From assembly GCA_963978905.1 (NCBI GenBank), contig OZ022258.1, positions 44,996,591-45,060,590 on the forward strand: a DNA stretch of 64,000 nucleotides, written 5' to 3'. The position numbers and the translations under genes are program-made. Under the pieces are notes generated by a model. That model was not told where the DNA came from and searched no databases. It worked only from the letters and a program-made list of their open reading frames with translations. The DNA is from Trichostrongylus colubriformis (lineage: Eukaryota > Nematoda > Chromadorea > Rhabditida > Trichostrongylidae). Below, piece after piece: positions 47,241 to 59,600 of this stretch (its first letter is position 1; the number at the start of each line of letters is the position of its first letter).

Positions 47241-48825
47241 ATGAGGAAGGGATAAAATCCAGAGCACCGCTTTACTGCTGTACGACTGCTACAGTAAATG
47301 CGTCTGATGCTCAGTGCCAATGGGTGAACATATTTTGTTTACGTGCTGATATCTTGAGCCGATGTGTCGGCCGCTAAATTGCTTGGCTTTCCAGATGATG
47401 GTGCATGTCATTTGACACCGTGATCCACATGAATGATCAAGACACGGTCTAGATTTGTGATAGCAAAGCTAGCTATTCATTCTCTCATAGTATGCCAGCA
47501 GCAATACTGGGTATCGACCGCTAGCTAGACTATGTAAAATTCCGAAATAGTGATGCATGGGATGCATGTTAACAAAAACGATCAGATCGATAACTTGCAT
47601 ACGGATCTACCACCAATAGTATCATATAGATGCTCAGCAAATGGTCAAATTGCTATCAATTGATGCAGTTGAATCCAAAACTGTCGATCCCTGAACTATC
47701 TGAACTCCCAATAGTTACCACTTCAGCCAAAGGTTAACTAATTAGTGGATTTACCCATGTCATTCTAGATCATTGATCGTCGACACCACTGCAAAAGGTA
47801 TCGACCGCTAAATCATCTGAACCTTTTAAAAACGGCGACCTTCATGAGCGGTGATATCTTCGATACCGGTTAATATCTATCACCTATTTGTAGAAAGTAG
47901 ATGCTCACCAAGAAGTCAACATTGACCACTTCCCCATTACATGATTCCAATGCGCTATTCGCACAGTGCTGTGCAATAGCCCAACTCGTACTGTATGAAG
48001 AGCCGTGGGTGTCCTAAATTTGGTCAACTCAGCCACCACTCGGCACTTTGCGAATAACAAGAGGAGAGCGAAGCACTGGGAAGACTCCCACGAGCGAGAA
48101 ACGCCCGGGCAGAAAACGCCGAGAGGATACGGGGACTGGAAAGAGAGCTGTGCCAAATCGACTAAATACAGACGAACTGCATCGGCGGGAATATCGCGGG
48201 TGAACGGATTTCAATTGTATTTTGTTTCACTTCTAATCAGTACTTTAGTTTAGTGGCGTTTGAACTTCGGGTCCGATCCCAGTTTTTTTTTTGCACCCTT
48301 CTAGGATAATCATGGCTCCGCGCAGCTGGACGGTCAAAGAAGCAGCTGGGCCTCCAAACATATATGTACTGGAGCATGAGTCAGGCGTCTAGTTTGCCAT
48401 TACTTAGTTACATGGTACTCTATCGTACGATTAAAGTTTGGCTTGAGCAACTCTGAAATCAGCGTAACAGTCGACAGTAATCAGTATATATTGGATAAAG
48501 GATAAAAAGGATGAAGAATCGTGGTAGCTGGTGAGTTTTTGGCGTTAATCAATTTCTTCCTGGGATGCGCCGCACATTCTAGTTCCATTCAGAATCGTGG
48601 TGGCTGCTGAATGTTGTGTGACTTATACAATGACTTGCAGTGGCCAGCCGATGTACAAGTCAGTGCTTTTATCCTCCCAAACGAGTCTGGTACCAATCTA
48701 CCGAACCCAGAGGAATGTGTTTGATTGGCCTGGGCGGGCATGATGCGGGAGTTGATTCCCGCACCATAAGAGGGAGGTGTGTGCCACATGTCACTACACC
48801 CCTCCGCCCATACATTGGATATATA
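47241..48825. other. No supported gene
   Basis: Short TATCGACCGCTA motifs recur near 47512 and 47800. A GC-rich open frame at 48005-48253 has no splice or start support. Confidence 0.35.
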
Positions 48826-50068
48826 TTAGGTTGGACGGGAAGTTCTGGGACACTTTTTGTTTTTTCCTGTAGAAACCTGTAAAGAATTGTGGGACAGTCC
48901 ATGGTAAGGGTATATAGATGGAGTGTGAAGGACTCTTCACTAGTCTGGTTATCACCACTATGGCTTCGACAAGCGGCGAATCTGAGCCTATTTCGCGAGA
49001 AGGTCTTCGACTGCTGATTCTTCATGAGTACCGCCTTGGTAGTTCTGCGCGCCTGGCGGCCGACAGAATCAACCACTCGATGGGTGCGAACACCACTTCG
49101 AAGTCTACGGTGATTCGGTGGTATCAGCGTTTCGGTGAAGGACAGACAACGCTAGAAGATGAACCACGCTCAGGACGTCCTCCGGTCTTCGATGTCGACG
49201 CCCTGACAGCTGCCGTTGAAGAAGATCCCCGTCAGTCGAGCTGGTGCCTCGCGGAGCGACTCGGATCCTCCCACTCCACGGTGCTACACTACCTACATGC
49301 GCTCGGGTTCGCTTGGAAAATGCCCGTCTGGATCCCACACCAACTCTCCGCTGCACAGCTCCGATTGAGGTCTGATATCGCGGCTTCTCTTCTCTCGTTC
49401 AAACGGACGACTGCGTGGCTCGACAACCTGGTGACTTGCGATGAAAAGTGGACGCTCTACGTTAACTACCACCACGGTCGTCAGTGGCTGAAGCCGAGCG
49501 ACTCTGGAATTCCGACGCCGAAGAGCGGCCTTCACCCGAGGAAAGTACTTCTGTGCGTCTGGTGGTGCACGATGGGTGCGATACATTGGGAGCTCCTTCC
49601 GTCGAACACAACGGTCACAGCGGATCTCTACTGCAAGCAGCTTGACACGGTGGCGTCGAAACTTCGAGGAAAAATGGACCGAGTCTTCTTTCTCCACGAC
49701 AATGCACGTCCACATGTGGCAACGTTGACGCGCCAGAAGATTCTGGACCTCGGCTGGACGACGCTTCCCCACCCACCATATTCCCCGGACATGTCCCCAA
49801 CTGACTACCACCTATTCCGGTCGTTGAGCCACTTCCTTGACGGGCGACAGTTCAAAGATGACGACGATCTCAAGAGCGGGCTCCAGAACTTCTTTGACCA
49901 GAAGTCTCCCGAATTCTACCGGAAGGGTATCTACGATCTTCCTGAGCGTTGGCAGTACATTGTAGATCACGATGGTGCATACTTTGGTGACTGAAGTTAC
50001 ATGTGAATAAAATTAAAATAAATTGAATTTTTCTCACAAGGTGTCCCAGAACTTCCCGTCCAACCTAA
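48826..50068 (+). mobile_element. Complete mariner element (DD34D)
   Basis: 1243 bp bounded by TA (48824-48825 and 50069-50070). The 28-bp TIRs are perfect, starting TTAGGTTGGACGGGAAGTTC. It encloses one uninterrupted transposase gene with an AATAAA shortly after its stop. Size and layout resemble hookworm mariners such as bandit, but identity was not tested. Confidence 0.92.
48960..49994 (+). CDS. Mariner transposase, intact, 344 residues
   Basis: Cut-and-paste DNA transposase acting on the element's own TIRs. The ATG at 48960 gives 344 residues, the usual mariner length; an upstream in-frame ATG at 48918 would give 358. N-terminal HTH modules (SKSTVIRWYQRFGEG, SSHSTVLHYLHALG) are followed by the WIPHQLS motif (the mariner WVPHEL position). 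The catalytic triad lies in VTCDEKW, LHDNARPH and YSPDMSPTDYHLF, with 34 residues between the second and third Asp. No stop or frameshift is visible. Together with the perfect TIRs this suggests recent insertion and possible activity. Confidence 0.93.
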   Translation: MASTSGESEPISREGLRLLILHEYRLGSSARLAADRINHSMGANTTSKSTVIRWYQRFGEGQTTLEDEPRSGRPPVFDVDALTAAVEEDPRQSSWCLAERLGSSHSTVLHYLHALGFAWKMPVWIPHQLSAAQLRLRSDIAASLLSFKRTTAWLDNLVTCDEKWTLYVNYHHGRQWLKPSDSGIPTPKSGLHPRKVLLCVWWCTMGAIHWELLPSNTTVTADLYCKQLDTVASKLRGKMDRVFFLHDNARPHVATLTRQKILDLGWTTLPHPPYSPDMSPTDYHLFRSLSHFLDGRQFKDDDDLKSGLQNFFDQKSPEFYRKGIYDLPERWQYIVDHDGAYFGD

Positions 50069-50609
50069 TATTTTAAATGAGGCACTCAACTAAACTCGAT
50101 TTTTTTGGACCATCTCACCAGGGAACGCCAACAAGCATTCTTGGTGAGACTTTGCTTTGTAGATTTTTACTGTTTTTTGAAATATTTCTTAACTAGTGAG
50201 AGAAGGCAGCACTAACATGACGTAAATACTAGATAATAACTTGTCCCAATACTCTACAAGTCACCAGCGTGGTAATCGCTCGCGCGCCACTTATGCACTG
50301 TGGACAAAAGATAATCGATGAGACAACCGCGCACTGTTATCTACTCAAATCGCAGAGACTATCCAGCAACAAGAAACGGGAAGCATCTTCAGAATTCAAA
50401 TACACTTAGAGAATAGGAAGAAAATGAAGAATACGATTAGAAGGGACTACATCCTGGAATCACTTAGGGGATAATTGTCTTCAACACATCCTCACGCTGT
50501 AAGGAAATGATGACTGGTTGAACAACCAACAGTACGCATTGTTCGACGGCAAACCGCATACATAAAAGGCTTACAGAATAGAATAAAAAACAAATGAAAA
50601 TTTGTTGGG
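50069..50609. other. Spacer between the mariner and the 3' end of the minus-strand gene
   Basis: AT-rich, with no exon or repeat recognised. Confidence 0.4.
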
Positions 50610-53600
50610 TCACAAGGATATGTCACTAGGTGAGTGATAGGTACGGTTACTGGTTACCTATACACGCATCAGAGCATCCACAAGCGAGTGGAAGAATGCA
50701 GGATCCGCCTGCTTTATGGATGCTCTTACCTTATCAGATTCCAAACATCGATGGAGGCAGGTGCGCAGTGTCTTCTGGAAACAGTACTGTGCAGTCATTA
50801 GGAAGTATGAATTCCCAGGTGGGAAAATTTCCAAATCAATCACTCACTTCTAAATCCCCTTTCGGATTGAGCCTATCTCTTTGGTGGCAGGAAGGAGGCA
50901 AAGGTACACGACTAGAAGAGATACCAGTCCTCTGAAAAAGTGAACTCTAACAAATTCATTTTTTGTGAAACATGAAACCATAAATTATTTGACGTCCCGT
51001 GAACAAACCATGACTTAACAACTTACCGAAGCTGCACGTATTTACTTTCACGCGGAACTTTTTTTGTGTTCAAGGCACTAGTACTGATCATGCCAGTTAT
51101 TTATGCCTCCTCGACGAGCGCATAACTACGTGACACCATTGATGTCTATGGGAAGCACCGTCCGTTTATACGGTAGTGGATGCGCCGACACTGTTTAAAC
51201 CAGGCGAAGGAGAAAACTCACCGGCGCACGCATGCGCCGCGTGCTAGACGATGTCACAGCCGTTGCGTGGCGCGAGCATGAGCGATGGCCTTCGCCGCTA
51301 CAATAGCGCTCCAATGAAGGTAACCTTGCTGGAACTTTGCTGGTGTTTTGAAATAGCTGGTCCTTCTTCCCCCTCCAACACAGTCAAACAAGAAACGAAT
51401 GAGCATGCGAGCTTGTGAATCTGCATTCCTCTTATACTTAGATGAATGGAGACGGGGAGACACATACCACATACAGCTCAGCCCACCTGTTTAAAAGTAC
51501 CAGCTATCTCACCTACCATACTACCTAGCCAGTGTATGATGCACTCTTCCTTACTGTGTCGAGAAGCTGACAGCAAAACACTTACTGGAGCACAAGTCAC
51601 CGCACACGGACGGGCACGACGTGCGGTGGCTGTCATGACCGGATGTGTATCCTTATGCAAAGATTTCGCACCGCGACGTATGGCAAGCGCAGCAATAGGA
51701 ACAAGCTGGAAGGTGCCATGTCGTTGGGTCCCAAAGTGAATACAACTGTGTATGGCGCCCCTAGCACTTCTGTGCAATCGATCTAAGGCCCAACAATAGA
51801 AGCGCGCATAGCTCGCACACACTGCGTCGCACCCGGCTATTTGTGGTGCGAAATCCTGACAGAAGGGTACACACCCGTCACGTCCGCGCACCAGTAAACT
51901 TTTCCGTGGAGCCGTCAAACCAGGTCACCGCGTCACACGAACAGCTTCATGGCGCGCGATAAATCTCTTGCAGAATCCGTCGTAAGTTTTCTCTCCACAA
52001 CCCCACAACGGAACCAGCAAGAAACTCGCCGTGCGCACTAATCCTTTTCGTGTGACTCAAGACATAGACACATGACGCCCCCCCCCCCCCAACGATACCT
52101 GATCCCAAGACGATTCAAATGATAAACAATTCGGTACTCATTGCGATACCCTATCTATGATACTGCATGGGTAATTTCGTTCAAAAAAGTATCGTCACTC
52201 TGACTGCATAGAAATGGAAAACGCTGAGCAGCGCACCTCCAGAAGATCAGCTATTCCGGAATCACAAAAATTTTCACGAGTTTGAGAAGTCGCGTCAGAT
52301 CTCTCATTGGGACCTAGAATAGTAACATCGTTACCGGTGATACTCGCTGTTATTGGTAGTAAAAAAGCAATAAAATAACCAACCGTTTACAGTAGAGTGG
52401 TCACGAATCCGGTTAGTAATTCTTTTCTTTTGATTCTTTGGCTGCCTTGACGATGGTTGAGATGTGCGCTGAAACAAGGCAATTACCTTTTCGACAAAAT
52501 TTGAGATTTGGTCTGTCAAACCTTCCCTAATCCACTTATAATCAGGATCTGAACAAATGTAGGATTCTGTGATAGAATCTTCCAAGAAAATCGAGTTATT
52601 CTTAAAAGGATTAAGTAAAAACTTGCAGTGGAATGGGAGACGAGACAAGATCTGAGCCTATTTTGCCAAACACATGAGGAAGTCAATGATAAGGCCCTAG
52701 CCACAAACAATGTGTTCTAGTTCGTCCGACGCTATATCAAGGCTCGGATGACCAAAACGGAAAAAAATTTCATGTAAACTCTTCCCACAACACCATCATG
52801 ATCTGCTTTCACACTTTGTGCGGCATCGACGTCAACCGAAATGCCAGCCGCCGGCAACGCAGGCACTGTAGCGATGTGCCCTATTTATGGCGCACGATCA
52901 AACTATACTACACTATGATCGTGGGGATAACCCGCGCGAGTCTTGGGGAGCCTGCGGCAATCTTCCCACAGTTTGATACTAAGCCAGATTTCGAATTCCG
53001 CCACAAAGTCGCTGGGCACGGGCACGGCGTGCGGTAGCTGTCATGTCGCAATCATCACACTGCAGTGCGGTTCAGTTGAGCTGCGTCGCAGCAGCACCGA
53101 CGTTACTAGCGGAGGGTATCTCCGTCGACGGTGGTGCCTCAAACCTCCGTCGACGTCGATGCCGCAAAGTGTGAAGCGGCCTTTTGGCTAAATGCAGATC
53201 AACAAAAGCGAATCCCCTGCACTGAGAGCGTTCTGATAAGATCTAGCAGGCCCACTACTACAGCATAATCAATCTACACATACCGTAGAATGGGCGACGC
53301 ACACATCTTCTCCATCAAGCGTTTTGAAGCGTTCGCCTACTTTTTTGACCTTCCATCTGGCGAACTCCAACTCTTTATGATGTCGTACGGCTTCGATGTG
53401 ATAAAGTCCATGCGCTAAATTGGAAGGAAAGCAATTCAGTTGATAATAACCACGAAATCAACCAAAGAAGGCATCCTGCGTTTTCCGCCCGCTCCATGCT
53501 CGGACGATGTTGCAGGAGCGACAATAAGCATATCAATACAGTGAATATATTGATATGCAGTGGCTCTAGAGTTCTACTAAACCACTGCTGTTATGAGCAC

Positions 53601-56600
53601 AAAATGATAACAGAAATAGATGAGTTTCCATGATAATGCGAAAATATCTGTACGAACCGAGGCCCTCGAAAAGCTTATGAGAGTCGACCAGAAATTCCAA
53701 CTGATCGCTCCAAACAATAGTATTTCCGTGCTCATCGGAACAGCCAATGTACTCAACAACTACATCTACCTGAAACTAGTGCGCCATAAATAAACAAATA
53801 ACGATTATCCAACTCGCCAACCCGCACACACCTTAAAAAAGCCCCCATATTTCGTAGTGTGTAAGTCACTTTTAGTTATCGGGCACACTTTGCCAACAAC
53901 ATGTGATTTGCGTTCTCCTTTACTGTCCTTTGTGGCGGCAAAATATACTTCACGACCCAGCAGATCATCCACGAGCTCCGGACTTCTGTAAAAAAAATAT
54001 AATATGAGGAATTCAGATAGATTAAATCGCATCCGGCACTAACTAAATGTAGGCAAGACTCTTACATGCATCGGAAAAAAGCTATAGACTATGAGAACTG
54101 TGGTGAAGAACGGTGAACGAAGTGTTAAGAGTTTAAGTTAAAACGATGAAGATTCTCCGTTTTCTTTCCCATTATTCACGTTCTGCCCACATTTCTCCAA
54201 ACATCACTTGGACCCGAGTAAGATATCAGAGCCAAACGCTGATCGAGAAATCGTCAGAACGGGCACTCAAACAGTAGGTCAGTACATCAGTACAGTGGCC
54301 TTGAGAAGCTGGCAGTGCCGGAAATCATCATAAACTTCCAAACGAATGAAGTCAACGTCCCACCCCCCCCCCCCCCTGAAAAAAGAACGAGTCGGCGTGA
54401 CAGCAACAAGAGCTTATACTGGAGCGATAATTTTTCACAGTGCTGTCTCTACATGTGATACTATAAGTGAGAGGAATGGAGCTGCAAAATAACATTTTGT
54501 GCTCGAAGAAAAAAAAACTGAAACTAAAGAACTGACGAACGTACACATTGGTATTAGTGTAGAAACGCACATCCTGAGGAAAATAACGTGATGTTATATA
54601 ATGAACCACATTAGGTTTTCCTTGGCGGATGGCACCAACTACACCCTTGTAGGGCAGTTTTCGATCGGGAATCTATAAAAAATTAGAAAGATGTGCCTTA
54701 ATGTAAAAATCTATGGAGGACTTTTGCTTGGCTCAATCATAGGTAATTTCATAATAATTAAGATAGTAGACTCCACGTCCGTCTTTCTTGAAACCTGGGT
54801 TTTTTTAAAATATGCTTGTGTTTGTTTTCTGCCGTAGAGGTTGTCGAAAGGTCAGGCATAATAAAAGTTCCACTTTGACAAACCTGTACGGCAGAAAACA
54901 AACACAAGCATATTTGAAAATAAAGATAATGTTGAAAAGGAAGAGAAATTCTCTTATCGCTGCATGGGGCACTTCCCTATGAGGCGCTCAGAGGGTTGCG
55001 TCGAATTCTGGTCACAAATAGGCAAACACTACGCTGCATAAACATGAAAAATCAAAAGAATAGAAACACGAAATCCTATCACCACAATTCTGGAATAGGT
55101 AGTGTGCTTTCATTATATGCTCTATGGCGTCTATATACAGAACTTTGGTTTCAGCCGACTGCAGACCGGTAAGGAGAGGGAACGCCGATCAATGTCTTGA
55201 ACGATTCCTTATTCGAATGCCTATAACAAGGCACGGTTAGTACAGTGTGTCCCAAAAGTATAGGTCCACCCTATTTTTCATCCATATCCCCAGAATGGAC
55301 CTGTGATTCCTTTCCAAATTTTTATCTGTGGTACCTGATCACTGTAGCGATCAAACGCCTAGGTAAAATTGGAGACATAAAATTGCTAAATTTTATTTGT
55401 TTTTTTTTTCAAAAATAAGGATGTCCCAAAAGTATAGGTCCACTCAGCTTTTCCGCCTTGCTTCCATCGAAAGGTAAGTTGTGAAGTAGATGTGTTGACG
55501 CATCCTTTTGGTATTTACTCTGCAGTGCCATGCCACGCGGTACGCATTTATCCGAGTACGAAAAAGGGCAAGTTCTGGCCTACAAGGATGTGGGACTCAG
55601 CAATCGCAAAACTTCTGAGAAGATGGGCCTATCACACAACTTGATCAGCAGCTTCTGTCGCAACATGGACCTGTACGGAACGAAAAATAGACGTGGAAGG
55701 CCGCAGAAGCTTTCTGAAAGACAGAAGCGTCGGATCCTCAACGCTGCGTCCAATTCTAAAGAGGGTGTTTGTCGGCTGTGCAGGGAACTGGCACCTAATG
55801 TATGTATGCACCGCTGTTTATATGGTGGTAAATTACTTTCCAGAACGTCCTGATATGCCCTGGAATCCATACGATCGTGATGAATAGTATCCTGCTCTTA
55901 CCAAAGCGAGAGAAGGCGGCGCAAACCATAACATTACCATCAGTAAATCCGCGCCTCGAGAAGTGGCGCGGCTTCTTCCTCAAATCCTTCCAGTGACTTG
56001 CCAAGCCATCGGGTTCACCCTATTTGGACTTTTCTCATCAGAAAAGATACCGGCAACGCTATTACAGATAAGCCGTGAACTATACTACGTCAATAATGTA
56101 ATCCTGCAGACTACCTCATCCCAATGATGCCTCCAGCTGACATTTTACTTGGCAAAATGGATTCGAGCCTCTTCGTGCGCCCTCGTGAGGTATGGCGTGG
56201 ACCAAAACCGTCTTCGCTCGATGTGAGGAGACGATTTGAGCAGACGGTGCACAGTGCTTCTCGATACAGTTGGTGCCAGTTCCCTGCACAGCCGACAAAC
56301 ACCCTTTCTGGAATTGGACGCAGCTTTGAGGATCCGACGCTCCTGCTTCTCAGAAAGCTCCTACGGCCTTCTACTTCCCTTTTTCGTTCCGTACAGGTCC
56401 ATGGTACGACAGAAGCTGTTGATCGAGCTTTGGAATAGGCCCATCTTTTCAGAAATTTTGCGATTGCTGAGTCTCACGTCCTTGTGGGCCAGAATTAGTC
56501 CTTTTTCGTACTCGAATAAGTGGGTACCGCGTGGCATGGCACTGTAGAGTAAATCTCAGGAGGATGCGTCAACACATTTACTTCACAACTTACCTTTCAA

Positions 56601-59600
56601 TAGAAGCAAGGCGGAAAGACTGAGTGGACCTATACTTTTGGGACACCCTTATTTTTGAAAAAAAAGCAAATAAAATTTCGCAATTTTATGTCCTCAATTA
56701 TACTGAGGCGTTTGATCGCTACAGTGATCAGGTACAACAGATAAAAATTTGGAAAGGAATCGCTGGTCCATCCTGAAGATATGGATGAAAAATAGGGTGG
56801 ACCTATACTTTTGGGACACACTGTATAATGGGTTGTTGTTGCCAGTGAAACGGCGAACGTTTTGCACCTTCAAAGGATAAAATCTTCTGTCGACCAAGGT
56901 TAGTTGCAAGGAGCACTTACAAGGAAGCTGGTCACCAATGGGTCTCTAGCACTACAATAACCTATTACGGCTGGAAAGGTGAAGGAAAAAGGCTAAAACG
57001 TCAAAGTGATGACAAATAGTGCTTCTCGTGCGTATGGAGACAGAAGAGCTTGCGATGTCTTCGCGATTCCGAGATTGTTGTCTAATCGTTGAGAGAAGCT
57101 CAAATTACTATGAACTGCGCCACAATGAAATTGCCACATTGACTCGATAATCCGAACGTAGCCGAAACTCGCTTCAGCACTGAGCCGATCGCAATTTGTA
57201 AAACTCTTGTACCAGTGTCAATGTTGAAACATTCTTACAAAAATGTCGCCAGTAACTTCCATAAAACTCCTGTCCTTACCTCCTCATTCCTCTTTTTAAA
57301 GTACTCATCGACGCTACAGAGCGTCCAGCGAAAACCATCGCTGTCGTCACTGAATGTCACAGTGGCTTTAAGTTTTCCTGAAATAAAAGTTGTGTTGCGG
57401 TGGAGGATGGAGTGTGAATGTTATTTACAAGATCCTATGTAGCAGTTGGAGGGTATTTCCACATGGAGACTGAAATGTTAGGAAGATTCAGTGTCTGATT
57501 TATTCAAAGTAGCGAATACGATATGACAAGTGATGGGTGTAGCAAACCAGGCTACACCGGGAGGACAGGAGGTGGGGTCGTCCCTGCACAGGTCAGCGTA
57601 AACACTAGAATCCAATTTTCAATAAGCAGATGAGAAACGAAGGGTATTTTGCAGCGAACCCATGTGAGGAAATGTTATAGAAGCATCAATTTGGCTCAGG
57701 TAAGAACACCAGCTAAAACACATTGCAACTATACAATTCGGCAGTAGTCACTGGTGTTGCAGTGGTGAAAAAGGGGGTCTTCTTTGGTCCGCACCGAGGG
57801 AGAGGAGCGTACCAAAGCGGCTGTATTCCTCGACACGTGGGAGTGCCCTGAGACAAACGTAGTTCGGTCGCTGTGGCTTCAACAATCATAGCTAGTGGAT
57901 ATATTCAGGAGAAACAGAGAAGCGATTTGCATTCAATTAAATTTAGCCAGCACTTAACACAGTAAACCCACCGATATAGTCCTCCTTCAGTAACTTCATT
58001 TTATCGTCAACCAAACCGATAAGATTGTTGAAAATTGCTGGATTTACTAGTGGTACGTCACTTTTTATAACACAACCAGTGGTGTAGAACATCCCCGTAA
58101 ACTGAAAATGGAGATCTCAATATTTTTGAAACAGCCATTTCGTTCTCTCCGAAACAGTTCCGCACAGACTGACATTTGGGTTCGCCACAATAACTATAAT
58201 ATATGTCCAATGAGCGACAAAGATATCCACATGTTACCAACTTGATTCGTTTTGTTTCGTTAACATTTTCATTCGAAAAAATCGTCCACGGATTCATTTT
58301 ATATTCGCTTACTGAAGGCGGCATGAAAAGCTCATATACGAGAATCCAAATGATACAGAACTCCTCAAAGTGACGGCATGCGGGGTGGGGTGTCCGAATG
58401 GGTTCGGACGGAAGAGAGTTGAGCAAAGAGGCAACAGCCATGTGGTCGAGGACACAGAATTAGAAGCAAATCAACATTGAGCGCGAGAATTGTACCACGC
58501 TCGCCGCTGCCGGCTGTCCAAATGAGGTGGTGTATTGTGGTAAAAACTTGAACGAGTAGCTCTTCTTCCAGTTTTTCGATTTCTCTTCGAAATAAAATGG
58601 ATTTCTCGGTTGTTTTCGAGTTTCTGTTCATGCACTGTATCCAATTCAAAAGATTTACAAGGAACTGGAATCATAATTCCCGTGGACAGTTCCTTCAAGT
58701 ATGATTAAAAAGCGGCCTCTGATGAAGAAAGGATCCAACTAATCAAGTCATGGATGGAAACGGTATTTCAATGACGTTGATCAGTTGGGCTGTGTCGGAG
58801 TGATCTTTACTGATTGTGAACACAAGCGAAAGGGCAAGCAACTGAGTTCTATGCTAGTACACTTACCCTCTCTCCCCCTGCCCTACAACCATGTTTTTGG
58901 GAGGTTTAAGCGCACAACAGAAACTTCACCTCAGGCCTCCGTCAGACTTCGTGTTTTGCGGTGTGGCAGCTCTGCGCGCTAAGTTGCGGCAATGTAAAAT
59001 CTCAAGGTCGCAGTATCGCGTGATAAGGTGCGACGGCGCAAAAGAAAACAGAATCGCAAATAGAAAAAATGCAAAATCAAGCGGCGACCTCATAGACCAT
59101 GTCACACGCGTCGTAAACTTTCTTCCAACATGCTCTATGATGAAGTCCCTCCAATTTTATTAAACGGCATCGCTCCAATTCTCTTCTTAAAAGAACAATG
59201 CCCCTAATGTACTGAGTCATTCCATAAGCAATGTCACTTTTTTTCAAGCTTGAATTTTCCCTATAAAATTAAAGTTTTGCAACATGTCATATATCATTTG
59301 AAAGAGTTTTCCTGCTCTACAAAATAACATGTTCAGTTTCTAAGTTTGTTAGAATGGGGCCGACATTTAGGCTGGCGAAGAGGTTGGTCCAGCCGACAAA
59401 AATTGGCCAAACCGGCAATCAATTGAAACACTATGTTTCACTTTGGAAAAATCACCATTCATGTGTCGCGTACCTGTTACTGACCTCTCCTACAAATTCC
59501 AATATTTAGTTGATCAAGAAGTCCTGTTGCTCTTTTTCTAAGACCTTTTTTTCGAAAGCACTCACACTTATTCAAAATGAAATTTTTTCTTTCAAACTTC

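Larger units (their letters stand above)
55243..56823. mobile_element. Fold-back Tc1-like element with IR/DR ends
   Basis: 1581 bp bounded by TA (55241-55242 and 56824-56825). Each end carries two direct repeats of the motif GTCCCAAAAGTATAGGTCCA (outer at about 55249 and 56799, inner at about 55424 and 56625), an IR/DR layout. Instead of one transposase gene, two 5' halves face each other: one on plus from 55530 and one on minus from 56537. The 3' end of the gene is absent. Confidence 0.85.

Noticed and set aside
58365..58698. Possible extra exon of the 14-exon gene
   Set aside because: Charged frames are open but neither fits the phase between the exons at 60897 and 58101, which already join cleanly.
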